This document shows, piece by piece, positions 6,771 through 13,730 of a stretch of 16,119 bases of DNA. Below the pieces are notes generated by a model. It worked only from the letters and a program-made list of their open reading frames with translations. It was not told the DNA's origin and did no database searches. Origin of the DNA: Methylibium sp964616015. GTDB taxonomy: Bacteria; Pseudomonadota; Gammaproteobacteria; Burkholderiales; Burkholderiaceae_C. Both the position numbers and the translations under genes were made by a program. The first letter of the stretch is position 1. Each line of letters begins with the position of its first letter. The stretch covers positions 1 to 16,119 of the forward strand of contig CAZTTC010000055.1 in NCBI GenBank assembly GCA_964616015.1, given 5' to 3'.

Positions 6771-9032
6771 TCAGCCTGACGGCGGCAGGTTGCCGAGCAG
6801 CCGCGGCGCGCCGCGCAAGGCCTGCGGGTCGACGGTGTCGGCCTCCTCGACCTGGCCGATCCACGGCGCCTTGCGCGGCAGCACGGTCTGCGAGAGCCAG
6901 CGCTCCAGCTCCTCGGGCGGCAGCGCCTTGCTGAACAGGAAGCCCTGCATCGTGCTGCAGCCCAGGCGGTGCAGCACCTCCATCTGGCGCAGGTTCTCCA
7001 CGCCCTCGGCGATCACGCGGATGCCCAGCGAGCGCGCCAGCGCGATGATCGCCGTGATCACCGCCGAGCTTTGCAGCGTGACGCCCAGGTCGCGCACGAA
7101 GCTGCGGTCGATCTTGAGCTCGCTGATCGGCAGCGTCGTCAGGTAGGCCAGCGAGGAGTAGCCGGTGCCGAAGTCGTCGATCGAGATCTCGACGCCGATC
7201 TCGTTGAGCCGGTGCAGCGCCGGGATCACGTTCTGCAGGTCCTTCATCAGGCCCGTCTCGGTGATCTCGAGCTCGATGCAGCGGTGCGAGATGCCGTGCG
7301 AGGCCGCGGCCTGCTGCAGGTGCGCGACCAGGTCGGTGCGCTCGAACAGCCGGCTCGGCAGGTTGACCGCGATGGAGGTCTCGATGCCGTGCTGCTGCTG
7401 CCACAGGTGAGCCTGGCGGGTCGCCTCGCGGATCGCCCATTCGCTCATCGGCACGATCAGGCCGGTCTCCTCGGCGAGCGGGATGAAGTCGCCCGGCGGC
7501 ACCAGCCGGTCGCCGCGCCGCCAGCGCATCAGCGCCTCGGCGCCGATCATCTTGGCGCTGCGCACGTCGATCTTGGGCTGGTAGTGCAGCACCAGCTCCT
7601 CGCGCTCGATGGCCTTGTGCAGCGCGCTCTCGAGCTCGAGCTTCTCTCGGCCCTTGCCGGCCAGGTGCGGGCGGTACAGCGAGGCGGCGTTGCGGCCGGC
7701 CGCCTTGGCCGAATACATCGCGACGTCGGCGTTGCGCAGCACGTCGGCCACCGAGACGCCGTCGCGCGGAAAGAGCGCGATGCCGACCGAGGCGGTGACG
7801 AAGCACTCCTGGCCACCGACGAAGATCGGCTCGCGCATCACTTCCAGGATGCGCAGCGCCACGCGCTCGGCATCCTGGTCGGTGCCGACCTCGGGCAGCA
7901 GCGCGACGAACTCGTCGCCGCCCAGGCGGCCGACGGCCTCGAGCGAGCGGTGGGCGCGCTGGCCGACGGCTTCGAGGCCGTGCTCGATCACCTGGTCGGA
8001 GTGGCGCACGCAGGACCGCAGGCGGCGCGACACCTCCATCAGCAGCTCGTCGCCTGCACCGTGGCCCAGCGTGTCGTTGATGACCTTGAAGCGGTCCAGG
8101 TCGATCAGCAGCAGGCCGACCTGGTGGTTCAGGCGCTTGGCCTGGTCCATCGCGCGCTCGGCACGCCAGATCAGCTGGCGGCGGTTGGGCAGGCCGGTCA
8201 GCGCATCGAAGTTGGCCAGGTGACGGATCTTGTCCTCGGCCTGGCGTCGGTCGGTCACGTCCTGCACGATGCCGGTGTAGCCGGACAGCTGGCCCTGCTC
8301 GCTGAACTCGGGTTCGGCCTCGACGTGGACGACGCGCTGGCGGCCGTCGAGCAGCTGCACCGGGAAGTCGGTGGCCAGCACCGTGTTGCGCTCCAGGGTC
8401 TCGCGCAGCAGCGCCATGCAGCCACGGCGGTGCTCGCCCGGCACCATGCGCACCACGTCGCGCAGGCCGAGCCGGTCGCCCGGCCCGAGCCCGAAGACGC
8501 GCAGCGCCTCGACCGAGAACAGCAGGTCGCTGCGGCCGCGCCACCAGTCGAAGCTGCCCATGCGCGCCAGGTCCTGGGCGCGCGCCAGCTTGGACTTGCT
8601 GCGCTCCAGCTCCATGCGCGTGCGCGACGAGCGCAGCAGGTAGCGCAGCCGGCCGGCCAGCAGGCTCCACTGCGTGGACTTGACGAAGAAGTCGGTCGCG
8701 CCGGCCTCGTAGGCGCGCGTGATCGAGGCGTCGTCGTCCAGGCCGGTCAGCATCAGCACCGGCATCGACTCGAAGCCGGGCAGGGTGCGCAGCTCGCGGC
8801 AGGTCGCGAAGCCGTCCATGCCCGGCATCAGCGCATCGAGCACGATCACGTCGGGCGACCAGTCGGCCAGCAGCCGGATCGCGCGCTCGCCGCTGGTGGC
8901 CTCGGTGATCGCGAAGCCGCGCTCGCGCAGCGCGATCGAGGTCAGCAGCAGGTTGACCTCGTCGTCGTCGACGAGCAGCACGCGCGGGCTGTGCAGCAGG
9001 TCGTCGGCGGTGGGGTCGGCACCGGGGTTCAT
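6771..9032 (-). CDS. Response regulator REC-PAS-GGDEF-EAL, bifunctional c-di-GMP enzyme
   Basis: Cytosolic 753-residue response regulator whose output is c-di-GMP turnover. The receiver (about 16-135) has acidic D22-D24, phosphoacceptor D66 (VLDALMPGMDG), T96 and K118. A PAS domain follows (about 150-262), ending in the GIVQDVTDRR pattern. The GGDEF domain (about 270-450) has DLDRFKVIND, GHGAGD and an intact GGDEF at 371-375. The EAL domain (about 462-720) keeps QPKID (485-489), EALMRW (499-504), DDFGTGYSS (619-627), K640, EGVE (676-679) and QGFLFSKAL (696-704), so phosphodiesterase activity is expected. Between RHSD (343-346) and GGDEF there are 24 residues instead of the canonical five, so I-site control is probably altered. 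It starts at ATG 9030-9032, 24 nt after the hybrid kinase stop, with only a weak Shine-Dalgarno, suggesting translational coupling. The kinase HPt domain is the likely phosphodonor. Net synthesis or breakdown cannot be predicted. Confidence 0.95.
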   Translation of the reverse strand: MNPGADPTADDLLHSPRVLLVDDDEVNLLLTSIALRERGFAITEATSGERAIRLLADWSPDVIVLDALMPGMDGFATCRELRTLPGFESMPVLMLTGLDDDASITRAYEAGATDFFVKSTQWSLLAGRLRYLLRSSRTRMELERSKSKLARAQDLARMGSFDWWRGRSDLLFSVEALRVFGLGPGDRLGLRDVVRMVPGEHRRGCMALLRETLERNTVLATDFPVQLLDGRQRVVHVEAEPEFSEQGQLSGYTGIVQDVTDRRQAEDKIRHLANFDALTGLPNRRQLIWRAERAMDQAKRLNHQVGLLLIDLDRFKVINDTLGHGAGDELLMEVSRRLRSCVRHSDQVIEHGLEAVGQRAHRSLEAVGRLGGDEFVALLPEVGTDQDAERVALRILEVMREPIFVGGQECFVTASVGIALFPRDGVSVADVLRNADVAMYSAKAAGRNAASLYRPHLAGKGREKLELESALHKAIEREELVLHYQPKIDVRSAKMIGAEALMRWRRGDRLVPPGDFIPLAEETGLIVPMSEWAIREATRQAHLWQQQHGIETSIAVNLPSRLFERTDLVAHLQQAAASHGISHRCIELEITETGLMKDLQNVIPALHRLNEIGVEISIDDFGTGYSSLAYLTTLPISELKIDRSFVRDLGVTLQSSAVITAIIALARSLGIRVIAEGVENLRQMEVLHRLGCSTMQGFLFSKALPPEELERWLSQTVLPRKAPWIGQVEEADTVDPQALRGAPRLLGNLPPSG
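7928..7976 (-). repeat. 33-bp-spaced direct repeat inside the GGDEF coding region
   Basis: The 16-mers GGCCGACGGCCTCGAG (7928-7943) and GGCCGACGGCTTCGAG (7961-7976), given on the plus strand, differ at one base and are exactly 33 bp, or 11 codons, apart. They encode the twin LEAVG peptides at residues 353-357 and 364-368 within the extra segment just before the GGDEF motif. Confidence 0.8.
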
Positions 9033-9056
9033 GACAGCTTCGTCCGTGGTGGCAGG

Positions 9057-12000
9057 TCAGGCGCTGCCCAGCAGCGCACGCAGGTTCTCGCGCACGATGG
9101 CAATCTCGTCACGCAGCGAGGCGACATGCGGGCCGAGTGCCTGCACATCGTTGCTGCGAATCATGCCTTCGATGTCGGCACACAGGCTCGACAACTTGAG
9201 CGCCCCGATGCTGGCCGACGACGACTTCAGCGTGTGGGCGACGTGGCGCACGCCGTCCAGGTCACCGCCGGCGTGGGCGGCGTCGAGCTGCGGCAGCAGC
9301 CGGCCGGTCGAGCTGTCGAAGGCCTGGGCGACGCGTTCGAGCAGCTTGTTGGCGCCGGTCGGGTCGAGGTCTCGCAGCCGCTGCAGCGCCTCGCCGTCGA
9401 GCGCACCGGCAGCCGGCGAGGCGGACGCTGCAGCCGCTGCGGACATCGCGGCGAGTGTGGCACCGCCGCCGGCGGGTGTGGCACCGCCGCCGGCAGGGGC
9501 GGGACTGCCGCCGGCAGGGGCGGGACTGCCGCCGGCAGGGGCCGGGCCGGATGAGAGGCGATCGGACAACATATGCAGCAGCTGGCTCTGGCGGAAGGGT
9601 TTGGAGAGGTAGTCGTCGAATCCGAGACCCAGGAAACGCTCGCGGTCGCCGTCCAGCGCATTCGCCGTCACCGCCACGACCGGAGTATGCGGCGGCGTGA
9701 CGAAGGCGAAGCGCTCGCCCGGCCCGCGCCGGAACCAGCCCAGCGCCTCGACGCCGTCCATCCCGGGCATCTGAATGTCCATCATCACCAGGTCGAAGCG
9801 CTGCTGGCACAGCGCCCGCAGGCCCTCCAGGGCCGACGCGGCGAGTTGCACGCGACACCCGAACTGGCGCAGCATCTGGGCGATCACTTCCTGGTTCACC
9901 GGGTTGTCCTCGACCACGAGGATGTGGGCATCGATCCGCGCCGTCAATCCGCCGGCCGTGGGGCCCCCGCTGGACACGCCCAGGATGGCCTGGCGCAGCT
10001 CGGCCTGGCGCACCGGCTTGTGGACGAAGCGCTGGAAGCCGGCCGCCTGGGCTCGTCGCGCCTCGTCCGGGGCGCTGACCGAGGACAGCATGATGAGCTT
10101 GAGGTCCGTGTAGGCCGGGTCGGACGCCAGCCGACGCGCCAGCTGCAGGCCGTCCATGCGCGGCATCTCCATGTCCACCAGGGCGACGTCGAAGCGGCGG
10201 CCCGCCGCCAGCTCGGCCTGCAGGCGCTCGAGCGCATCGACGCCGTCGCGCGCCGTCACCACGCCCATGCCCCAGTGACCCAGCAGGTTGGCCATCACGG
10301 TGCGGTTGGTCTCGTTGTCGTCGACCACCAGCACGCGCAGCCCCGGCAGCGGCGCCAGGTCGGCCGGCTGGGTCCCGAAGTCCACCTCGGCCGCGGCCAG
10401 CGGCAGGCGCACGCTGAAGGTCGAGCCCAGGCCGGGCCGGCTGTCGACCGAGATCGACCCGCCCATCAGCTCGACCAGCTGGCGCGAGATCGCCAAGCCC
10501 AGGCCGGTGCCGCCATAGCGCCGCGCCATGCCGCTGCTGGCCTGGGTGAAGGCGGTGAACAGCCGCGGCAGCGCCTCGGACGCGATGCCGATGCCGGTGT
10601 CGCGCACGCAGAACTCGACCCAGCGCGACGGCGGCGCGGCGTCCTCGTCGGCGGGCGCCGCGCCGACGCGCCGCAGATCGACCACGACCTCGCCGTGCTC
10701 GGTGAACTTGATGGCGTTGGACACCAGGTTGGTCAGCACCTGGCGCAGGCGCAGTGCGTCGCCGTGCAGCACGCGCGGCAGGCCCGGCTGCTCGCGAAAG
10801 CTCAGCTCCAGCGCCTTCTCCTGAGCGCGCGGTGCCAGCAGCTCCAGCACGTCCTCGACCAGCGCGCGCGGCCGGAAGTCGGTCGGCGCCAGCTCCAGCT
10901 TGCCGGCCTCGATCTTCGAGAAGTCGAGGATGTCGTTGATGATGTCCAGCAGGCTCTCGCCCGAGCGGTAGACCGCCTGGGCGAAGCGCCGCTGGCGCGC
11001 GTCCAGATCGGTGCCGAGCAGCAGCTCGGTCATGCCCAGCACCCCGTTCATCGGCGTGCGGATCTCGTGGCTCATCGTCGCCATGAACTGGCTCTTGGCC
11101 TGGCTGGCGGTCTCGGCCTTCAGCGCCATCGCCTGCGCGGCGGCCGTGGCCTGCTGCAGTTCGCCGGCACCGGCCTCGAGTTCCTCGCGGTGGGTGCGCA
11201 GGCGCGCGAGCATGGCGTTGAAGGTCACCGCCAGCCGGCCCAGGTCGTCGGCCGAGCTGACCTCGGCGTCGTGCTCGAAGTCGTCGTTGGCCACCCGCAG
11301 GGCCGCCTCGCGCAGGCTGGCGATCTGCCGGTTGATGCGCTGCATCAGGTAGTTGGCGCCCAGCAGGCCGAGCGTCAGCATCAGGCCAGCCGTCGCCAGC
11401 AGCACGACGAACAGCAGGTTGGCGATCCAGCGGCTCGCTTCGCCCAGCGTGGCCGAGAAGGCATCCTCGAGCGGCAGGATGCGCTCGTGGACCTGATCGA
11501 TCTCGGCTGCCAGCGCGGCGATGCGCGCCGGGTCGCCACGGCCCTCGACCTCGGCGCGCAGGACCTGGGCCAGGCCGCTCATCTCGCCGATCAGGCGATC
11601 ACCCTCGGCCCACAGCGTGATCGCGCGGTCGAGGTAGCTGAGGTCGCGGAAGCTGCGGAAGAGCCAGATCAGGCTGTCGACGTCGTCCGGGTGATTGCGC
11701 CCGGCCAGGAAGCCGGCGCGCGCCAGCGCCATGTCGGGCATCGGCTTCTCCAGCTCCAGACGCGCCTGCTGGTCACCCAGGTTGACCAGCAGGGCCCGCT
11801 CGTAGGCCTGGAAGTCCGCGGGCGAACGCGTCTCGAGGTAGCGCTTGAGGTGCTGCAGCGCATCGCGGTGGGCCTTGGCCCAGTGCCCCTCGCCGGCCAC
11901 GTAGGCGCGCACGCCCGAGTGGATGTCGGAGCTGAACTTGCCCAGCGCGACCAGGCCGACCACCACCATCACGAACAGCACGACGATCAGCGCCAGCTTG

Positions 12001-12179
12001 CGCGCCACCGCCATGTCGCGCAGCGCCGCGCCGCGCGGCAGCAAGGGCGGCTCCGGGCCGGGCCCGTGAGCACCCATCGACACGGCGGGCGTCGCCGGGT
12101 TCGCCACGGCTTCGCCGCGCCTGCGCGAGACGGCGTCCTCCTGGCCGTCTGCGGAAACAACCGGAACCTGACGGTGCAT
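9057..12179 (-). CDS. Membrane hybrid histidine kinase: sensor-HAMP-HisKA-HATPase-REC-REC-HPt
   Basis: Inner-membrane hybrid sensor kinase of about 1040 residues. TM1 (about 60-80) and TM2 (about 252-275) flank a periplasmic, mostly helical sensor of about 170 residues with no family I can name. HAMP covers about 276-330, followed by a short coiled coil. HisKA has phosphoacceptor His371 (MSHEIRTPMNGVLG); the ATPase has the N box NLVSNAIKF, DTGIGI (527-532) and GGTGLGL (556-562). Receiver 1 has Asp669 (VDMEMPRMDG), receiver 2 has Asp801 (MMDIQMPGMDG), and a C-terminal HPt has His982 (AHTLKSSSA). A Pro-Ala-Gly linker encoded by a 21-bp minisatellite joins receiver 2 to the HPt. All phosphorelay residues are present (H-D-H, with an extra receiver). 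It is the first gene of the c-di-GMP operon, so its probable partner is the downstream REC-PAS-GGDEF-EAL protein. The start is uncertain: ATG 12177-12179 has no clear Shine-Dalgarno, and a shorter start at internal Met35 or Met56 is possible. Confidence 0.93.
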   Translation of the reverse strand: MHRQVPVVSADGQEDAVSRRRGEAVANPATPAVSMGAHGPGPEPPLLPRGAALRDMAVARKLALIVVLFVMVVVGLVALGKFSSDIHSGVRAYVAGEGHWAKAHRDALQHLKRYLETRSPADFQAYERALLVNLGDQQARLELEKPMPDMALARAGFLAGRNHPDDVDSLIWLFRSFRDLSYLDRAITLWAEGDRLIGEMSGLAQVLRAEVEGRGDPARIAALAAEIDQVHERILPLEDAFSATLGEASRWIANLLFVVLLATAGLMLTLGLLGANYLMQRINRQIASLREAALRVANDDFEHDAEVSSADDLGRLAVTFNAMLARLRTHREELEAGAGELQQATAAAQAMALKAETASQAKSQFMATMSHEIRTPMNGVLGMTELLLGTDLDARQRRFAQAVYRSGESLLDIINDILDFSKIEAGKLELAPTDFRPRALVEDVLELLAPRAQEKALELSFREQPGLPRVLHGDALRLRQVLTNLVSNAIKFTEHGEVVVDLRRVGAAPADEDAAPPSRWVEFCVRDTGIGIASEALPRLFTAFTQASSGMARRYGGTGLGLAISRQLVELMGGSISVDSRPGLGSTFSVRLPLAAAEVDFGTQPADLAPLPGLRVLVVDDNETNRTVMANLLGHWGMGVVTARDGVDALERLQAELAAGRRFDVALVDMEMPRMDGLQLARRLASDPAYTDLKLIMLSSVSAPDEARRAQAAGFQRFVHKPVRQAELRQAILGVSSGGPTAGGLTARIDAHILVVEDNPVNQEVIAQMLRQFGCRVQLAASALEGLRALCQQRFDLVMMDIQMPGMDGVEALGWFRRGPGERFAFVTPPHTPVVAVTANALDGDRERFLGLGFDDYLSKPFRQSQLLHMLSDRLSSGPAPAGGSPAPAGGSPAPAGGGATPAGGGATLAAMSAAAAASASPAAGALDGEALQRLRDLDPTGANKLLERVAQAFDSSTGRLLPQLDAAHAGGDLDGVRHVAHTLKSSSASIGALKLSSLCADIEGMIRSNDVQALGPHVASLRDEIAIVRENLRALLGSA
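9459..9542 (-). repeat. 4 x 21-bp in-frame minisatellite encoding a PAPAGGS-type linker
   Basis: Four 21-bp units at 9459-9479, 9480-9500, 9501-9521 and 9522-9542. The last two differ at no position I can see, and the first two are diverged. They encode seven-residue units of the PAPAGGS/PAPAGGG/ATPAGGG type at about residues 879-906 of the hybrid kinase, between the second receiver and the HPt domain. Unit length is a multiple of three, so copy-number change would keep the frame. Confidence 0.9.
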
Positions 12180-12297
12180 GGCAACAAGTGTGGTGCGTCC
12201 CGCCCGGCTGCGCCAAGCGGAGCGTCAACCCCCCCGTGAAGGATACCGTCCGCCGCAGCGTCGGCTCGAGCGCTGCGTCATGCCCGCTGGCGACTCC

Positions 12298-12303
12298 TAG
12301 AAT
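12298..12303 (+). promoter_or_regulatory. Candidate -10 element (TAGAAT), leaderless-type, before the plus-strand kinase
   Basis: TAGAAT stands exactly 7 nt before ATG 12311, the same spacing as CAGAAT before apaH, and no Shine-Dalgarno precedes the ATG. The arrangement predicts transcription starting at or beside the start codon. The -35 region is poor (GCGTCA at 12275-12280). The 131-bp gap to the divergent hybrid kinase start at 12179 holds no other gene. Confidence 0.5.
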
Positions 12304-12310
12304 CCGCGGC

Positions 12311-13597
12311 ATGACGGCCCTGTCCGCGCGTTCGAGCCTGTCCGTGCGCTGCGGCGTTGCGGCGCTCGCCGGCCTGCCCGGGCTGGTCGGCCTGGGACTG
12401 GCGCCGGCGGCCCGGGCCGCCGACCTGCCAGCGCCCACGGCCGGCGGCGCGATGGGCTTGCTGCTGCTGGGCGCGGCGATGGCGCTGGTGGCGGCGCTCG
12501 CCGGCCTGAGCTGGCAGCGGCGCCGCCAGGCGGACCTGGCCGGCCTGCGCGCCGAACGGCTGCGCGTGCAGCGCCTGCTGACGCTGGTCGACGGCACGCT
12601 GTGGCGCACCGACGCCGAGCACCGCGTCGTCGGCCTGCGCCTCGCGGCATCGGGCGACGCGGCCTCGCTGCCGTCGCCCGTGGGCGCGCCCCTGTGGCAG
12701 TCGTTCGATGCCGCCTCGGCCGAGCGCCTGCGCGATCGCCTGCAGTCGCAGGCGGCCTTCGACGATCTCGACCTGGCGTTGGACGGCGGCGTGTCGCCAG
12801 GCTGGCGGCTGCGTGCCCGGCCCTGCCACGACGATGCCGGCCGCTTCGACGGCTTCGAGGGCAGCGCCAGCCTCGCCGGGCCGAGGCCTGCGGCGCCGCG
12901 GGCCGAGGCCGTGCTGCCGTCCACGGCGGGCGACGAGGCGGCCGCCTTCAGCTACACCGTGTCGCACGATCTGCGGGCGCCGATCCGCGTGGTCGAGGGC
13001 TTCACCCGCATCCTGAAGGAAGACTACGGCCACCTGCTGGACCGCGTCGGCAACGACCACCTCGAGCGCGTGCTCGGCGCGGCCGCGCGCATGAACAGCA
13101 TGATCGACGCCTTGCTGGCGCTGTCGCGCCTGGGCGCGCAGCCGCTGGCCCGGCAGTCGGTCAACCTGTCGCAGCTGGCCGCCTACGTGATCGAGGACCT
13201 GCGCCGCCAGTCGCCCGAGCGCCGCGCCGAGGTCATCCTCGCGCCCGACCTGCAGGCCGCGGGCGACCCGACGCTGCTGCGCGTGGTGCTCGAGAACCTG
13301 CTGGGCAACGCCTGGAAGTACAGCGCCCAACGCAGCATCGCGACCATCGAGTTCAGCCGCACCGCCCACGAAGGCCGCAGCGCCTACTGCGTGGCCGACA
13401 ACGGCGCCGGCTTCGACATGCGCTTCGCCGACCGGCTGTTCGGCGTGTTCCAGCGCCTGCACAGCAGCAGCGACTTCCCCGGCACCGGCGTCGGCCTGGC
13501 CTCGGTGCGCCGCATCGTGCAGCGCCACGGCGGCGAGATCTGGGCCGAGGCCGAGCCGGACCGCGGCGCGCGCTTCTACTTCACGCTGCCCGGCTGA
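12311..13597 (+). CDS. Membrane-anchored sensor histidine kinase (SHDLRAP type)
   Basis: Sensor kinase of 428 residues. The N-terminus has a signal-like hydrophobic segment (about 12-36, ending ARAA) and a transmembrane helix (about 46-67). A divergent, probably PAS-like region follows (about 85-190). The HisKA domain has FSYTVSHDLRAPIRVVEGF with His219, as in phytochrome-like kinases. The ATPase has N329/N333 (ENLLGNAWKYS), DNGAGFD (363-369), FQRLH (380-384) and GTGVGL (391-396). No receiver or HPt is attached, and no receiver gene follows on its strand. The start at 12311 is preferred because kinase homology and the hydrophobic leader begin there and a TAGAAT box sits 7 nt upstream; the frame is open back to 12188, but that extension looks non-coding. 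It is divergent from the c-di-GMP operon and converges on the receiver-ANTAR gene. Its partner is unknown; candidates are receivers of either flanking unit. Confidence 0.9.
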   Translation: MTALSARSSLSVRCGVAALAGLPGLVGLGLAPAARAADLPAPTAGGAMGLLLLGAAMALVAALAGLSWQRRRQADLAGLRAERLRVQRLLTLVDGTLWRTDAEHRVVGLRLAASGDAASLPSPVGAPLWQSFDAASAERLRDRLQSQAAFDDLDLALDGGVSPGWRLRARPCHDDAGRFDGFEGSASLAGPRPAAPRAEAVLPSTAGDEAAAFSYTVSHDLRAPIRVVEGFTRILKEDYGHLLDRVGNDHLERVLGAAARMNSMIDALLALSRLGAQPLARQSVNLSQLAAYVIEDLRRQSPERRAEVILAPDLQAAGDPTLLRVVLENLLGNAWKYSAQRSIATIEFSRTAHEGRSAYCVADNGAGFDMRFADRLFGVFQRLHSSSDFPGTGVGLASVRRIVQRHGGEIWAEAEPDRGARFYFTLPG

Positions 13598-13653
13598 TCC
13601 GACCGCCGCGCAGCGCGAAGGTCTCCGCGATGCGCCGCACCCGCAAGCCGCCG

Positions 13654-13730
13654 CCGCGGATCCGGCGTGGCCGGTCCGCCAGCGGCGCCCCCTGGAGGGG
13701 GCGCGGTGAAGCCGCAACGGGGGTGGGTCA
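13654..13730 (-). repeat. Two-hairpin intergenic repeat, copy B (starts at the ANTAR-regulator stop codon)
   Basis: A 77-bp element homologous to 4965-5039 in the same strand sense. On the minus strand it opens TGACCC with the stop codon of the receiver-ANTAR gene. It carries a small GCGG/CCGC hairpin, then an 8-bp perfect stem GCGCCCCC/GGGGGCGC around a 4-nt loop (13685-13704), the GGACCGGC box and a CGGATCC box. Here it lies between convergent genes, where a bidirectional structure could terminate both transcripts. The remaining 13598-13653 shows nothing else. Confidence 0.75.

Noticed and set aside
4924..8670. Minus-strand open frame of 1248 codons overlapping both cyclase genes
   Set aside because: It is the +1/-1 shadow of the GGDEF and GGDEF-EAL genes; the product is Arg/Pro/Ala-rich with no domain pattern, while the true frames show intact catalytic motifs.
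9459..9542. CRISPR-like array
   Set aside because: Units are 21 bp, contiguous without spacers, and in frame inside a kinase gene; this is a coding minisatellite.
6969..9554. Plus-strand open frame of 861 codons
   Set aside because: Antisense to the GGDEF-EAL gene and hybrid kinase end; low-complexity Gln/Arg/Ala/His-rich translation without recognisable domains.
12223..12228. TTGACG on the minus strand as -35 of the hybrid kinase operon
   Set aside because: It is a good -35 match, but no acceptable -10 is found 15-19 nt downstream (the position reads GGGCGG), so no promoter was called.
9573..12239. Plus-strand open frame of 888 codons
   Set aside because: Antisense to the hybrid kinase, whose minus-strand frame carries all HisKA, HATPase and receiver motifs; the plus-strand translation is repetitive and motif-free.
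12188..12310. N-terminal extension of the plus-strand kinase from 12188
   Set aside because: The 41 added residues have no homology-like pattern and no ribosome binding site, and would span the candidate promoter; ATG 12311 fits the hydrophobic leader and the -10 spacing.
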